Assembly: GCF_024518675.1 (NCBI RefSeq)
Contig: NZ_JANIGL010000008.1
Span: forward strand, 79,432 to 143,431
Direction of reading: 5' to 3'
Length of the DNA: 64,000 bases
From: Pseudoalteromonas shioyasakiensis
GTDB lineage: Bacteria > Pseudomonadota > Gammaproteobacteria > Enterobacterales > Alteromonadaceae
The stretch's first letter is position 1. Every line of letters starts with the position of its first letter. A model generated the notes under the pieces. That model did no database searches. It was not told the origin of the DNA and saw nothing but the letters and a program-made list of their open reading frames with translations. Position numbers and translations under genes: made by a program. This document shows positions 8,962 to 17,401 of this stretch, one piece after another.

Positions 8962-9666
8962 ATGACTATTCATGTTTTACTGGTTGAAGATGACGAATTA
9001 TTAGTCAAGCGCATCATCAATCACTTTGCTCAAACTGAGTTTCACATTGAAATTGACGCAACAGGTGCGTCAGCTTTGGAGCTAGTTCGCTGCCGTGAAA
9101 ACAACCACAATGCAATTTCACTCGCCATTGTTGACATAGTCTTACCTGAGCGAGATGGCCTTCACCTTGCAAAAGAGCTAAACACACTAACTAATATTGG
9201 TGTCATCATGCTATCAAGCCGTGACTCACAAGCAGATAGAATTGCAGGCCTTGCACAAGGTGCTGATGATTATATTTGTAAGCCTGTCGATTTGTTAGAG
9301 CTTGAACTTCGTATGCGAGCGCTATATAAACGCCTAAAAAGTAATAATGATAACGATGAAAGCGAAGAGTTTATTGAATACGCAGACTTTAAACTGCATC
9401 CAGATAACCGCACTCTAATTACAACCAACGGCATTGAATCACGCCTGACAGAAGCAGAACACAAAGTACTTATTTGCTTAATTTCCAATGCCGGAAAAGC
9501 CACCCCAAGAGAAAAGATCTCCGAAGAAATAGGCCAACCAGATTGGAGCCCTAATGACCGCACTGTTGATGTTTTGATTGGCCGACTACGTAAAAAGCTC
9601 AGTGACGAAAAAGACCAAAAACGCATTGTTACCGTGCGTGGTAAAGGTTATATGTTGTCTATTTAG
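8962..9666 (+). CDS. OmpR/PhoB-family response regulator (orphan)
   Basis: A receiver domain (residues 1-120; acidic patch EDDE, phospho-acceptor Asp58 in VDIVLPERDG, Lys in CKPVD) is followed by a winged-helix DNA-binding domain (about 140-234) with the motif DRTVDVLIGRLRKKL and the closing VRGKGYML. This is a standard OmpR/PhoB-type transcription factor activated by phosphorylation. No histidine kinase is encoded next to it on either side, so its signal is unknown from context. It has its own upstream region after the terminator at 8829-8868. Confidence 0.92.
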   Translation: MTIHVLLVEDDELLVKRIINHFAQTEFHIEIDATGASALELVRCRENNHNAISLAIVDIVLPERDGLHLAKELNTLTNIGVIMLSSRDSQADRIAGLAQGADDYICKPVDLLELELRMRALYKRLKSNNDNDESEEFIEYADFKLHPDNRTLITTNGIESRLTEAEHKVLICLISNAGKATPREKISEEIGQPDWSPNDRTVDVLIGRLRKKLSDEKDQKRIVTVRGKGYMLSI

Positions 9667-9913
9667 TTTTATTGCTTTTAGTTCAAGCAGCCCTAAATAG
9701 TAACCGTGTATTTACGTTTAACTTTTTAATCAATCGTTGCAAACACCTTTAGCCACCACCTGAACGTATTTAACCTGAACTTCGATAAGATATAATGAAA
9801 TACATGAGGCTTTTATTCACTGATTCGTTTTATTTAGTGCAATTCAAACAAAAGGTGAACAAAAAACATCACCAAAAAGCCAATGTGGTTTATAAATAAT
9901 TTAGGGGTCACCC

Positions 9914-10216
9914 ATGAGTAGAGAAGATTTAGCAGTACTATTTATTTTCTTTCTTATCGTAGCTAGTGGTGTAGCTAAGTTAATAAAAAAGTTAACATTA
10001 TTGCATGAAGAAACAGCAGCTAAGTTAAACTTTTTAATTGCCAATAACCGTGAAAATTATCCATCTACATCAATGCTGGATAGCGAGCACATAGACTCAA
10101 TTTTGCGAGAAAAACACGAAGTCAGCGTAAAAAAATTAAAGAAGCGCTTTTATTGCACTTCTACCCAAGCTGAGACGCTCATTACTCAAGTGAAGGCACA
10201 ATTCAAGCATCACTGA
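9914..10216 (+). CDS. Small single-pass membrane protein of unknown function
   Basis: The 100-aa product has one N-terminal membrane helix (about residues 6-24, LAVLFIFFLIVASGVAKL) followed by a charged, Lys-rich cytoplasmic part (about 60-100) that looks helical. I do not recognise a family. The start at 9914 has GGGGT just upstream. It is convergent with comM, 15 bp from its stop. The roughly 250 bp ahead of it hold a TATAAT hexamer at 9791-9796 but no convincing -35 element, and nothing else stands out there. Confidence 0.65.
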   Translation: MSREDLAVLFIFFLIVASGVAKLIKKLTLLHEETAAKLNFLIANNRENYPSTSMLDSEHIDSILREKHEVSVKKLKKRFYCTSTQAETLITQVKAQFKHH

Positions 10217-10231
10217 TGACTATTCGCCTTG

Positions 10232-11743
10232 CTAGTATTGTGTTAACTGGTGAATCAAGCGTTCAAAAGCCCTGTAATTCAGGGCTTCTTTTAGCTCAAT
10301 TAAACTGATATTTGTTTGCCCTTTTAAATCACCGATCGTCCGCGCAACTTTAATAACCCGATGATATGAACGCGGCGATAGCGACAGCTTCTCACTGGCT
10401 TTGGCTAAAAACTCTAATTCGGCTGGAGCCAACGCACAATGCTCGCTCATTTCTTTATTGTTAAGTCGGGCGTTCACTTTTCCCTGACGTGTTAATTGAA
10501 TATTATAAGCAGCCTCTACCCGAGCGCGTACTGTCGCACTACTTTCTTCCTCTTCGGTGCTTTGTAACTGCATACTATTTAACCGTGGTAGTTCTATTTG
10601 TAAGTCAATACGGTCGATAAAAGGCCCTGATACTCGAGAGAGATAACGCATTACTTGATCAGGCGTTGCCCGCTTATCATTATGACACCCTGTAGGGCTT
10701 GGGTTTAATGCCGCGATAAGTTGAAATTGCGCGGGAAACTCCATTTGTCGTGCAGCCCTTGAAATAGTTACCGTGCCGGTTTCCATAGGCTCACGCAAAG
10801 AGTCGAGCACTTTTCTTTCAAATTCAGGGAGCTCATCAAGGAATAAAACACCATTGTGTGCTAATGATATTTCCCCCGGTTTGGGGTTAGATGAGCCGCC
10901 AACTAAAGCCACTGCTGAACAGGTATGATGGGGACTACGAAAGGGTCGTTTACGCCAGTTCGTTAAATCGATAGATTGGCCAATGATAGAATAGAGCGCG
11001 GCACTTGAGAGGGCTTCTTCATCAGACATACTCGGCATTATTGTAGGCATACGCTGCGCGAGCATCGATTTACCGGTACCTGGCGGCCCTAAAAATAGCA
11101 AATTATGGCCACCAGCAGCTGCGATTTCTAATACTCTTTTAGCCCCCGGCTGACCCTTAACATCACTTAAATCATGAATAAAATGCGTATTATTAACGCG
11201 CTGCGCATATTCGATATTTAAAGGCAGTGGTTGTTGATTCAGCAAGTCATTCCACACATCTTGAATGGAGTAAACAGCTTTACGAGCCACGCCATTAACC
11301 AAACTGGCTAAACTGTCATTTACCGCGGGTAAAAAACAACACCGCCCTTGCTCCTTAGCCGCTAATACAGAGGGCAGAATGGCATTCACACCTCGTACTT
11401 CGCCATTGAGTGCAAGCTCACCGTAAAACTCATAACGCTCGAGCTCATTACAGATCACTTGCCCTGAGGCAACGAGAATCCCCACAGCAATTGCTAAATC
11501 AAAACGACCACCATCTTTTGGCAGATCTGCTGGGGCTAGGTTTACCGTAATCCTTTGATCTGGAAAACCAAATTGAGAGTTTTCTAATGCACTACGTACG
11601 CGGTCTTTCGCTTCTTTAACTGACGCTTCAGGCAGCCCAACTATATGAAAGGCTGGTAAACCATTACCTAAGTGAACTTCCACCATCACTTCTGGTGCTT
11701 GTATTCCAATTTGTGCGCGAGAATAAATACGTGCTAACGACAT
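10232..11743 (-). CDS. comM: ComM/YifB family Mg-chelatase-like AAA+ ATPase
   Basis: The 503-aa protein has an N-terminal ChlI-type (Lon-protease-like) domain (about 20-140), a central AAA+ Mg-chelatase domain with Walker A GPPGTGKS (about 218-225) and Walker B FLDELPEF, and a C-terminal domain with SPRSYHRVIKVARTIGDL. ComM is a hexameric helicase that promotes branch migration during natural transformation. The length and motif order are those of the family. It is convergent with the small membrane-protein gene at 9914. Confidence 0.93.
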   Translation of the reverse strand: MSLARIYSRAQIGIQAPEVMVEVHLGNGLPAFHIVGLPEASVKEAKDRVRSALENSQFGFPDQRITVNLAPADLPKDGGRFDLAIAVGILVASGQVICNELERYEFYGELALNGEVRGVNAILPSVLAAKEQGRCCFLPAVNDSLASLVNGVARKAVYSIQDVWNDLLNQQPLPLNIEYAQRVNNTHFIHDLSDVKGQPGAKRVLEIAAAGGHNLLFLGPPGTGKSMLAQRMPTIMPSMSDEEALSSAALYSIIGQSIDLTNWRKRPFRSPHHTCSAVALVGGSSNPKPGEISLAHNGVLFLDELPEFERKVLDSLREPMETGTVTISRAARQMEFPAQFQLIAALNPSPTGCHNDKRATPDQVMRYLSRVSGPFIDRIDLQIELPRLNSMQLQSTEEEESSATVRARVEAAYNIQLTRQGKVNARLNNKEMSEHCALAPAELEFLAKASEKLSLSPRSYHRVIKVARTIGDLKGQTNISLIELKEALNYRAFERLIHQLTQY

Positions 11744-11776
11744 CCTTTGTCCCTGTAATTTAACCTTTATTACAGT

Positions 11777-12391
11777 CTAGTCAGGATATTTAAAAATATG
11801 TAGTGTTAGATGCCATTTCATTGCTGCAAGGCGTAAAAATAAAGTGGTCAGCATAGCTAATACCATCGCAACTTCGGTCATCACATTAAATGCAATGCTT
11901 TGCGTATACACAAATCCACCCGCAATACAGGTAATTGCGTATAACTCCCCCTTTAAAAGCATGGGAATGTTGCCTGCTAATACATCGCGGATCATCCCCC
12001 CAAAACACCCGGTGATGATTCCCATAATAATCGCCGTCATTGCTGGCATGCCTGCTAGTAATGCTTTTTGTGCTCCCATCACAGCAAAAAATGCCAAACC
12101 AAAAGCATCAGCAACATGTAAGTGATATAACGGAATAGACTTTTGCTTATTAATCAATCGTGCCGTAACAAACACCGACGCTAAGATAGCAACAAAATAA
12201 CTTTGATCATGTAACCAAAATACCGGCACATCTAAAATCAAATCACGTAGCGTCCCTCCACCAATAGCAGTAACTGTTGCCAGTACCACCACACCAAAGC
12301 CATCCATTTTTTTATCAAACGCAATTAAAGTACCCGACACCGCAAACACGGCTACGCCGATTAAATCAAACCAGTGATAAAGTTCCGTCAT
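11777..12391 (-). CDS. TRIC-type cation channel family membrane protein (YicG-like)
   Basis: The 204-aa protein has about seven hydrophobic segments arranged as two repeated halves, the second starting near residue 90. Each half carries the family motif GGGTLRDLI / GGMIRDVL, typical of UPF0126/TRIC proteins, which form trimeric monovalent-cation channels. It is expressed on the same strand as the MATE gene upstream and comM downstream, with short gaps. Confidence 0.88.
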   Translation of the reverse strand: MTELYHWFDLIGVAVFAVSGTLIAFDKKMDGFGVVVLATVTAIGGGTLRDLILDVPVFWLHDQSYFVAILASVFVTARLINKQKSIPLYHLHVADAFGLAFFAVMGAQKALLAGMPAMTAIIMGIITGCFGGMIRDVLAGNIPMLLKGELYAITCIAGGFVYTQSIAFNVMTEVAMVLAMLTTLFLRLAAMKWHLTLHIFKYPD

Positions 12392-12483
12392 AGTTGTCGC
12401 TAAAAAGTGATCTATGTAATTGTTTTAACACAATCATCACACAGTTTTAAGCTATCTTGAGAAATAATTCACGTGCAAAAATC

Positions 12484-13830
12484 TTACTCACTACTTTGCA
12501 CGGTTAAACATTCTTTTTTATACAATTGCGCATACCTTATAATCAAGGTCACGCCACGTAATAACATAAAGCAGGTCATTGCCAGCCATAAACCATGGTT
12601 TTGCCAGCCACTAAAAAGTAAAAACACACCGAAAAAGCCAACTCCAGCCGAGATAATCATGGTATTTCTCATATCTTTCGCGCGTGTTAAACCAACAAAA
12701 ACGCCATCAAATAAAAAACATCCCATCGCCGCAATTGGCAATACAATTAACCAAGGAAGGTACGTATTTGCAGCACTGATAACTTCGGGTACATCGGTTA
12801 ATAAAGAAATAATTTGCGAACCGAACAAGGCAAAAAATACACTGTATGCAAAGGCAAATATAACCCCCCAAAACAGACTTACCTTAACCCATAGATGAAT
12901 TTTGCGTGCGCTATTTTGTCCTTTAGCGTGACCCACTTTAGCCTCACTGGCGTAGGCTATGCCATCTAGTGCAAAACTGACTAACATTAAAAAGTTCAGC
13001 AAAACGGCATTTGCCGCCAAGGTTACCTCGCCAATACGCGCACCGTAAAAAGTCATAAAACTAAAGCAAAGCTGTAAGATCAGTGAGCGAATAAAAATAT
13101 CGCGATTCAAACTGAGTAAATCCTGCATTTTGGTAACACTGAACCAATTGCCTATAAAAAGAGGCACTGCCATTTTGTTTGCTAACTTAAGTACCATACA
13201 AAGCGCAAATATAAGCGCGGTATAATCCGCAATCACCGAGGCCCAAGCAGCTCCCGCTACTTGCCAATCTAAAAAGACCACAAAATAGACATCTAATACA
13301 ATATTTGTAATATTGGTCACTAACAATAAGTAAAAAGGTCCGCGGCCATAATGTACGCCGAGCATCCAAGCCAATAATACTAAATTACATAGCGCTGCAG
13401 GTGCGCTAAATATACGAATATCAAAATAACTATAGGCTTGCTGTAAGACCTCGCTATTTGATCCGGATAAAAAAGCGATAGCCTGTTTTATTAATGGCGA
13501 GCAAGCTAACAATGAGAAAGCAACAATTAATGCCAACACTAAACTACGTTTTAATAGACCGGCCAATAGCTCCACATCTTGTTTACCATAAGCCTGTGCG
13601 ACAAGCCCTGTGGTACTCATTCTTAAAAAGCCTGCAAGCCAAAATAGTAATGAAATTACCGAGGCACCCAGGGCAATACCAGCAAGATAATGGGCACTGC
13701 CAAGATGACCAATTACCGCAGTATCAACAATTCCTAACAATGGCACGGTTATATTTGATAGTATCATTGGACCCGCTAACAACAGCAAGCTTTGATGGTG
13801 TGCCTTATGACGTTTAAGAAATTGTTTCAC
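12484..13830 (-). CDS. MATE family efflux transporter (DinF-like)
   Basis: This is a twelve-helix multidrug and toxin extrusion protein of 448 aa with the N-terminal signature LAGPMILSNITVPLLGIVDT and an AVIGHLG continuation, typical of the DinF subgroup. It exports organic cations or other compounds using a Na+ or H+ gradient. The start taken is GTG at 13828-13830, preceded at distance by AGGAT; this gives the short cationic N-terminus seen in relatives. That start places the first 24 bases inside the 5' end of the divergent deacetylase gene. A later start would remove conserved helix-1 sequence. Confidence 0.85.
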   Translation of the reverse strand: MKQFLKRHKAHHQSLLLLAGPMILSNITVPLLGIVDTAVIGHLGSAHYLAGIALGASVISLLFWLAGFLRMSTTGLVAQAYGKQDVELLAGLLKRSLVLALIVAFSLLACSPLIKQAIAFLSGSNSEVLQQAYSYFDIRIFSAPAALCNLVLLAWMLGVHYGRGPFYLLLVTNITNIVLDVYFVVFLDWQVAGAAWASVIADYTALIFALCMVLKLANKMAVPLFIGNWFSVTKMQDLLSLNRDIFIRSLILQLCFSFMTFYGARIGEVTLAANAVLLNFLMLVSFALDGIAYASEAKVGHAKGQNSARKIHLWVKVSLFWGVIFAFAYSVFFALFGSQIISLLTDVPEVISAANTYLPWLIVLPIAAMGCFLFDGVFVGLTRAKDMRNTMIISAGVGFFGVFLLFSGWQNHGLWLAMTCFMLLRGVTLIIRYAQLYKKECLTVQSSE

Positions 13831-14838
13831 TGTGTTTTTTCAATCCTATTTTGGTTATCTTTACCTGCCAAGAGCGCAGTTATTTTACAGTACCACCATG
13901 TGAGCGAAACGCTACCAGCAGTCACCAGCATTAGCGCCAACACATTCACAGAGCACCTTAGCTATTTGCAGCAACATGACTTTAAAGTAATACCGCTCAA
14001 TGAATTATTAACAACCTTGCAAGCAGGGCAAAGTTTACCAGATAAAACGGTCGCAATTACATTTGATGATGCTTATAACAATAACTATGAACAAGCAGCG
14101 CCTATTCTGGAAAAATTTAACTTTCCTTATACCATCTTTGTTAACCCAAAGCTTATAGATGAAGGAAAACGCTATGTTATGGGGTGGGATAAGTTAAGAG
14201 AGCTCGCCAAAAAAGGGGCGTTAATCAGTAATCATAGCGCCCAACATGATTACTTACATAAAAAGTATGAAGGTGAAAGCGATACGCAATGGCAATCACG
14301 TATTAAGCAAGATATTTTATCTTCACAACAGCGCATTAAAGAAGAAATTGGCCATGACTATAAGTACCTAGCATATCCTTATGGAGAATTTAACAATCAA
14401 CTACAAGCTCTGGTGAAAGAACTTGGCTTCATTGGCATAGGTCAACACTCAGGCGCACTAAATGCAGAGTCAGATTTCAGCCGCCTGCCCCGTTTTCCTG
14501 CATCTGGGTTCTATAGCAAATTAGATACTTTAATAACTAAGTTGAATTCTCGTGCCTTTTCTATCAAAGAGCTTGTTTACACCGATAGTGTTACCCAGCA
14601 AAATCCACCTCAAATTAGTATTACTTTTAATATGGGGGGTTTTCACAAAAGCCAACTAGCTTGTTATGTGTCGGGGGTAGGCCAAGCAAAACTTGATTGG
14701 ACCAGCGATGATACTGTAACTGTTAGCTCCCCGAAAAAGCTTAGCCAAGGGCGCTCTCGTTTTAATTGTACAGCACCATCTAAGCAGTATAAGGGGAGTT
14801 ATTACTGGTTTTCACAACCTTGGGTTATTGTAAAGTAA
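13807..14838 (+). CDS. Secreted polysaccharide deacetylase (NodB-type)
   Basis: A signal peptide (MTFKKLFHCVFSILFWLSLP, cleaved near AKSA) leads to a NodB/CE4 domain. The metal motif TFDDAY (about residue 82), the HSAQHDYLH motif (H-x(3)-H ligands, about 134) and AYPYGEF are all present, so it is predicted to remove acetyl groups from a polysaccharide such as poly-GlcNAc or peptidoglycan. The C-terminal 90 residues form an additional beta-rich domain with two Cys. The ATG at 13807 is preferred over the TTG/ATG at 13792/13795 because it gives a clean signal peptide. The 5' end overlaps the divergent MATE start. Confidence 0.87.
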   Translation: MTFKKLFHCVFSILFWLSLPAKSAVILQYHHVSETLPAVTSISANTFTEHLSYLQQHDFKVIPLNELLTTLQAGQSLPDKTVAITFDDAYNNNYEQAAPILEKFNFPYTIFVNPKLIDEGKRYVMGWDKLRELAKKGALISNHSAQHDYLHKKYEGESDTQWQSRIKQDILSSQQRIKEEIGHDYKYLAYPYGEFNNQLQALVKELGFIGIGQHSGALNAESDFSRLPRFPASGFYSKLDTLITKLNSRAFSIKELVYTDSVTQQNPPQISITFNMGGFHKSQLACYVSGVGQAKLDWTSDDTVTVSSPKKLSQGRSRFNCTAPSKQYKGSYYWFSQPWVIVK

Positions 14839-14843
14839 CCTGC

Positions 14844-15881
14844 TTACGCGCGTTGTTTTTGCGCGTGTAGTAGTAACTTATGTGCCACTTTATCCAGTGG
14901 CACAACATCAGTCGCAGCATTTAATTCTATGGCGGCTTTTGGCATTCCCCACACAACCGACGTTAACTCATCTTGCGCTAAGGTATAGGCGCCATGCTGT
15001 CTTAGTGCTAATAAACCTTGAGCCCCATCACTTCCCATACCTGTCAACAATGCAGCAACGGTATTTTTCGGGCAAACATTCACTAATGAATTAAATAAAG
15101 TATCTACTGCAGGTCGATGACGATTAACCGGCGTAGATTCATCTAACTGACAATACAGGTTCATACCTTGCTTAATAACGGTGAGGTGTTTATCACCTGG
15201 GGCAATATAAGCTAAACCAGCTACGAGCTTATCGCCGTGTTCAGCCTCTTTTACATTAATCGCACAGGTTCTATCCATTCGCTGCGCAAAAGAACTGCTA
15301 AAAACGGGAGGAATATGTTGCGTAACAACTATCGGCGGGCAGTTTTTTGGCATTCTAAGTAGTACTTCTTTAATCGCTTCTGTGCCGCCTGTTGATGCGC
15401 CAATTGCTAAAACAGCTTTTATATCAAATTCGGTGATAGCCGATGCATCTAACGGTTTTTCTTGCATTACTTTAAATGACCGAACCCGAGCTGAGGCTGC
15501 GGTGCGTACTTTTTGTTGCACTAATTGGGTGTACTGGGCAAATTGTTGCGAAACATTAACACTTGGCTTTGCAATAAAATCAACGGCCCCAAGCTCCAAA
15601 GCCTCTAACGTTATTGGTGAGCCTTTTTTGGTTAGGGTAGAAATCATCACCACTGGCATAGGCCGCAGTCGCATTAAATTTTTTAAAAAGCTGATCCCGT
15701 CCATTTTCGGCATTTCAATATCAAGTGTAATTACGTCAGGGTTTAGCTGTTTAATCATCTCACGCGCTTGATATGGATCTTCCGCACAACCAACCACGGT
15801 TAAATCTTTCGCTTGATTCAGCACTTCTGTTAGTAGCTGCCTGATCAAGGGCGAATCATCGATAACCAATACTTTGATCAT
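14844..15881 (-). CDS. cheB: Chemotaxis methylesterase CheB
   Basis: CheB demethylates and deamidates chemoreceptors when phosphorylated by CheA. A receiver domain (Asp54 in LDIEMPKMDG) is joined to the esterase domain, which keeps the catalytic Ser in GASTGGTEAI, His in TQHIPP and Asp in TGMGSDGAQG. The 345-aa length is standard. It is the last gene of the one-strand che operon, starting 8 bp after cheD, and converges on the deacetylase gene with 5 bp between stops. Confidence 0.96.
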   Translation of the reverse strand: MIKVLVIDDSPLIRQLLTEVLNQAKDLTVVGCAEDPYQAREMIKQLNPDVITLDIEMPKMDGISFLKNLMRLRPMPVVMISTLTKKGSPITLEALELGAVDFIAKPSVNVSQQFAQYTQLVQQKVRTAASARVRSFKVMQEKPLDASAITEFDIKAVLAIGASTGGTEAIKEVLLRMPKNCPPIVVTQHIPPVFSSSFAQRMDRTCAINVKEAEHGDKLVAGLAYIAPGDKHLTVIKQGMNLYCQLDESTPVNRHRPAVDTLFNSLVNVCPKNTVAALLTGMGSDGAQGLLALRQHGAYTLAQDELTSVVWGMPKAAIELNAATDVVPLDKVAHKLLLHAQKQRA

Positions 15882-15889
15882 ACTCCCCC

Positions 15890-16507
15890 CTAAAATAGTT
15901 CGATATCTGTTTGCGAGTCTTGTTTTTCGATATCATGTAAATAACGTATTTCACGTTTTTCCAGCGCATCACTGTGCATATCTCGTAACTTTTTCACTTG
16001 TGCTTTGCCTGTTTGCGGATTAAATAATACCTTTCTTGGCCAAGGCCCTCCCACATCATGAGATACCAGTTCAAGCCCTTCTTCTTTAACATACGCAGAG
16101 GCAAAACGAATATTGCCAAGCCCTATGTCTGTCATCGAGCGAATTATTTTCCCGCCTCCAAACAACTTTATCTTTAAATTTTGCCGAGAAGCGCCATTTT
16201 TAAGCACTTCGTTAATCAAAAACTCCATGGCCCAATTGCCGTAGCGGCAATTTAAACTATGCGCATTACTGTAGTCAGCCCCTTTTTCCATGGGGAGCAT
16301 AAAGTGATTCATGCCTCCAATGCCCAAACGGTCATCATAAACACATGCTGCAATACACGAACCCAGTACGGTCGATATTAATTCATTATGCTTAGAAACA
16401 TAAAACTCGCCAGGCAAAACTTTGGCAACAACATGTTGATGACCCGCGTCCCAAAACCGCTTTACATGCTCAAAGCCGGGTAATACAGGTTTAAGACTCT
16501 GCTTCAT
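15890..16507 (-). CDS. cheD: Chemoreceptor glutamine deamidase CheD
   Basis: CheD deamidates specific glutamines of chemoreceptors. The catalytic Cys in LGSCIAACVYD and His in GGMNHFMLP are both present, followed by the family's KLFGGG motif. At 205 aa it is slightly longer than B. subtilis CheD. Its 5' end overlaps cheR by 17 bp, indicating translational coupling, and it precedes cheB, the usual cheRDB order. Confidence 0.95.
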   Translation of the reverse strand: MKQSLKPVLPGFEHVKRFWDAGHQHVVAKVLPGEFYVSKHNELISTVLGSCIAACVYDDRLGIGGMNHFMLPMEKGADYSNAHSLNCRYGNWAMEFLINEVLKNGASRQNLKIKLFGGGKIIRSMTDIGLGNIRFASAYVKEEGLELVSHDVGGPWPRKVLFNPQTGKAQVKKLRDMHSDALEKREIRYLHDIEKQDSQTDIELF

Positions 16508-17321
16508 GCAACACCTTTTGATACATAGTTCGACCTAAATTCTTAAATTCACTATGCTCCTTACCCATAGTTTCAGAGTGACCTAAAAATAAATGCCCAT
16601 GGGGCGCTAAAATATTACAATAACGTTGGAACAACTGATCTTTGGTTGCCTTATCAAAATAAATGACAACATTGCGACAAAATATTACATCAAAGGGCCC
16701 TTTCATCGGCCAATCTTGAAGCAAATTTAACCGCTTAAAATATATATTTTTTTGTAACTCCGGCTTTACTTTAAAGAGTTCACCATTTTTACTTTTTAAA
16801 AACCAACGCTGTAAATGATGCTGCTCAAGACCATTCACATTCGCTGCGGTGTAACTTCCCGACTGCGCTTTTGCAAGTACATTAGAATCTAAATCGGTGG
16901 CGAGTATTTTTATATCCCAATTAGTTGGAAATAACTCATTTAATGTCATGGCCAAGGTGTAAGGTTCTTCACCACTCGAGCACCCAGCAGACCACACTCT
17001 TACTCGTTTTGTCTGTTTATTGGCTTGTAACAACGCAGGAACAATGTGTGACTTTAAATATTCAAAGTGGTGAGCTTCACGAAAAAAAGACGTTAGGTTT
17101 GTAGTAATCGCATTAATAAAATCACTAAACTCTTGCTCTTTATGAGCATCTAAATAATCTAAATACTGTTTGAAACTATCTAATTGCAAGCGGCGAATTC
17201 GTCGAGCTAAACGAGAGTAAACCATTTCTCGCTTATGCTCGCCAAGTACAATTCCGCAGGCGCTATAAACCAATGATGCGATTTTTTTAAAGTCACTATC
17301 TGTTAATAAAAACTCTTTCAT
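16491..17321 (-). CDS. cheR: Chemoreceptor methyltransferase CheR
   Basis: CheR methylates glutamates on chemoreceptors using S-adenosylmethionine. An N-terminal helical domain (about residues 1-75) precedes the SAM-binding domain with VWSAGCSSGEEPYTLAM (about 110) and DVIFCRNVVIYFD. The 276-aa length is normal. The receptor encoded just upstream ends in a WxxF-type pentapeptide, the docking motif for CheR. The genes are separated by 80 bp, with cheD overlapping the 3' end. Confidence 0.96.
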   Translation of the reverse strand: MKEFLLTDSDFKKIASLVYSACGIVLGEHKREMVYSRLARRIRRLQLDSFKQYLDYLDAHKEQEFSDFINAITTNLTSFFREAHHFEYLKSHIVPALLQANKQTKRVRVWSAGCSSGEEPYTLAMTLNELFPTNWDIKILATDLDSNVLAKAQSGSYTAANVNGLEQHHLQRWFLKSKNGELFKVKPELQKNIYFKRLNLLQDWPMKGPFDVIFCRNVVIYFDKATKDQLFQRYCNILAPHGHLFLGHSETMGKEHSEFKNLGRTMYQKVLHEAES

Positions 17322-17401
17322 AGCTTGCGCCCGATATACAATAGTAAAAATAGCCTGGCACTGGCAGCTCTAATTAAACAAGAAACTGCCTGTACTTTAC
17401 G

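Noticed and set aside
14838..14880. Hairpin acgcgc...gcgcgt at the cheB/deacetylase junction
   Set aside because: It lies inside the cheB coding end and has no adjacent T-run, so it cannot be called a terminator with confidence.
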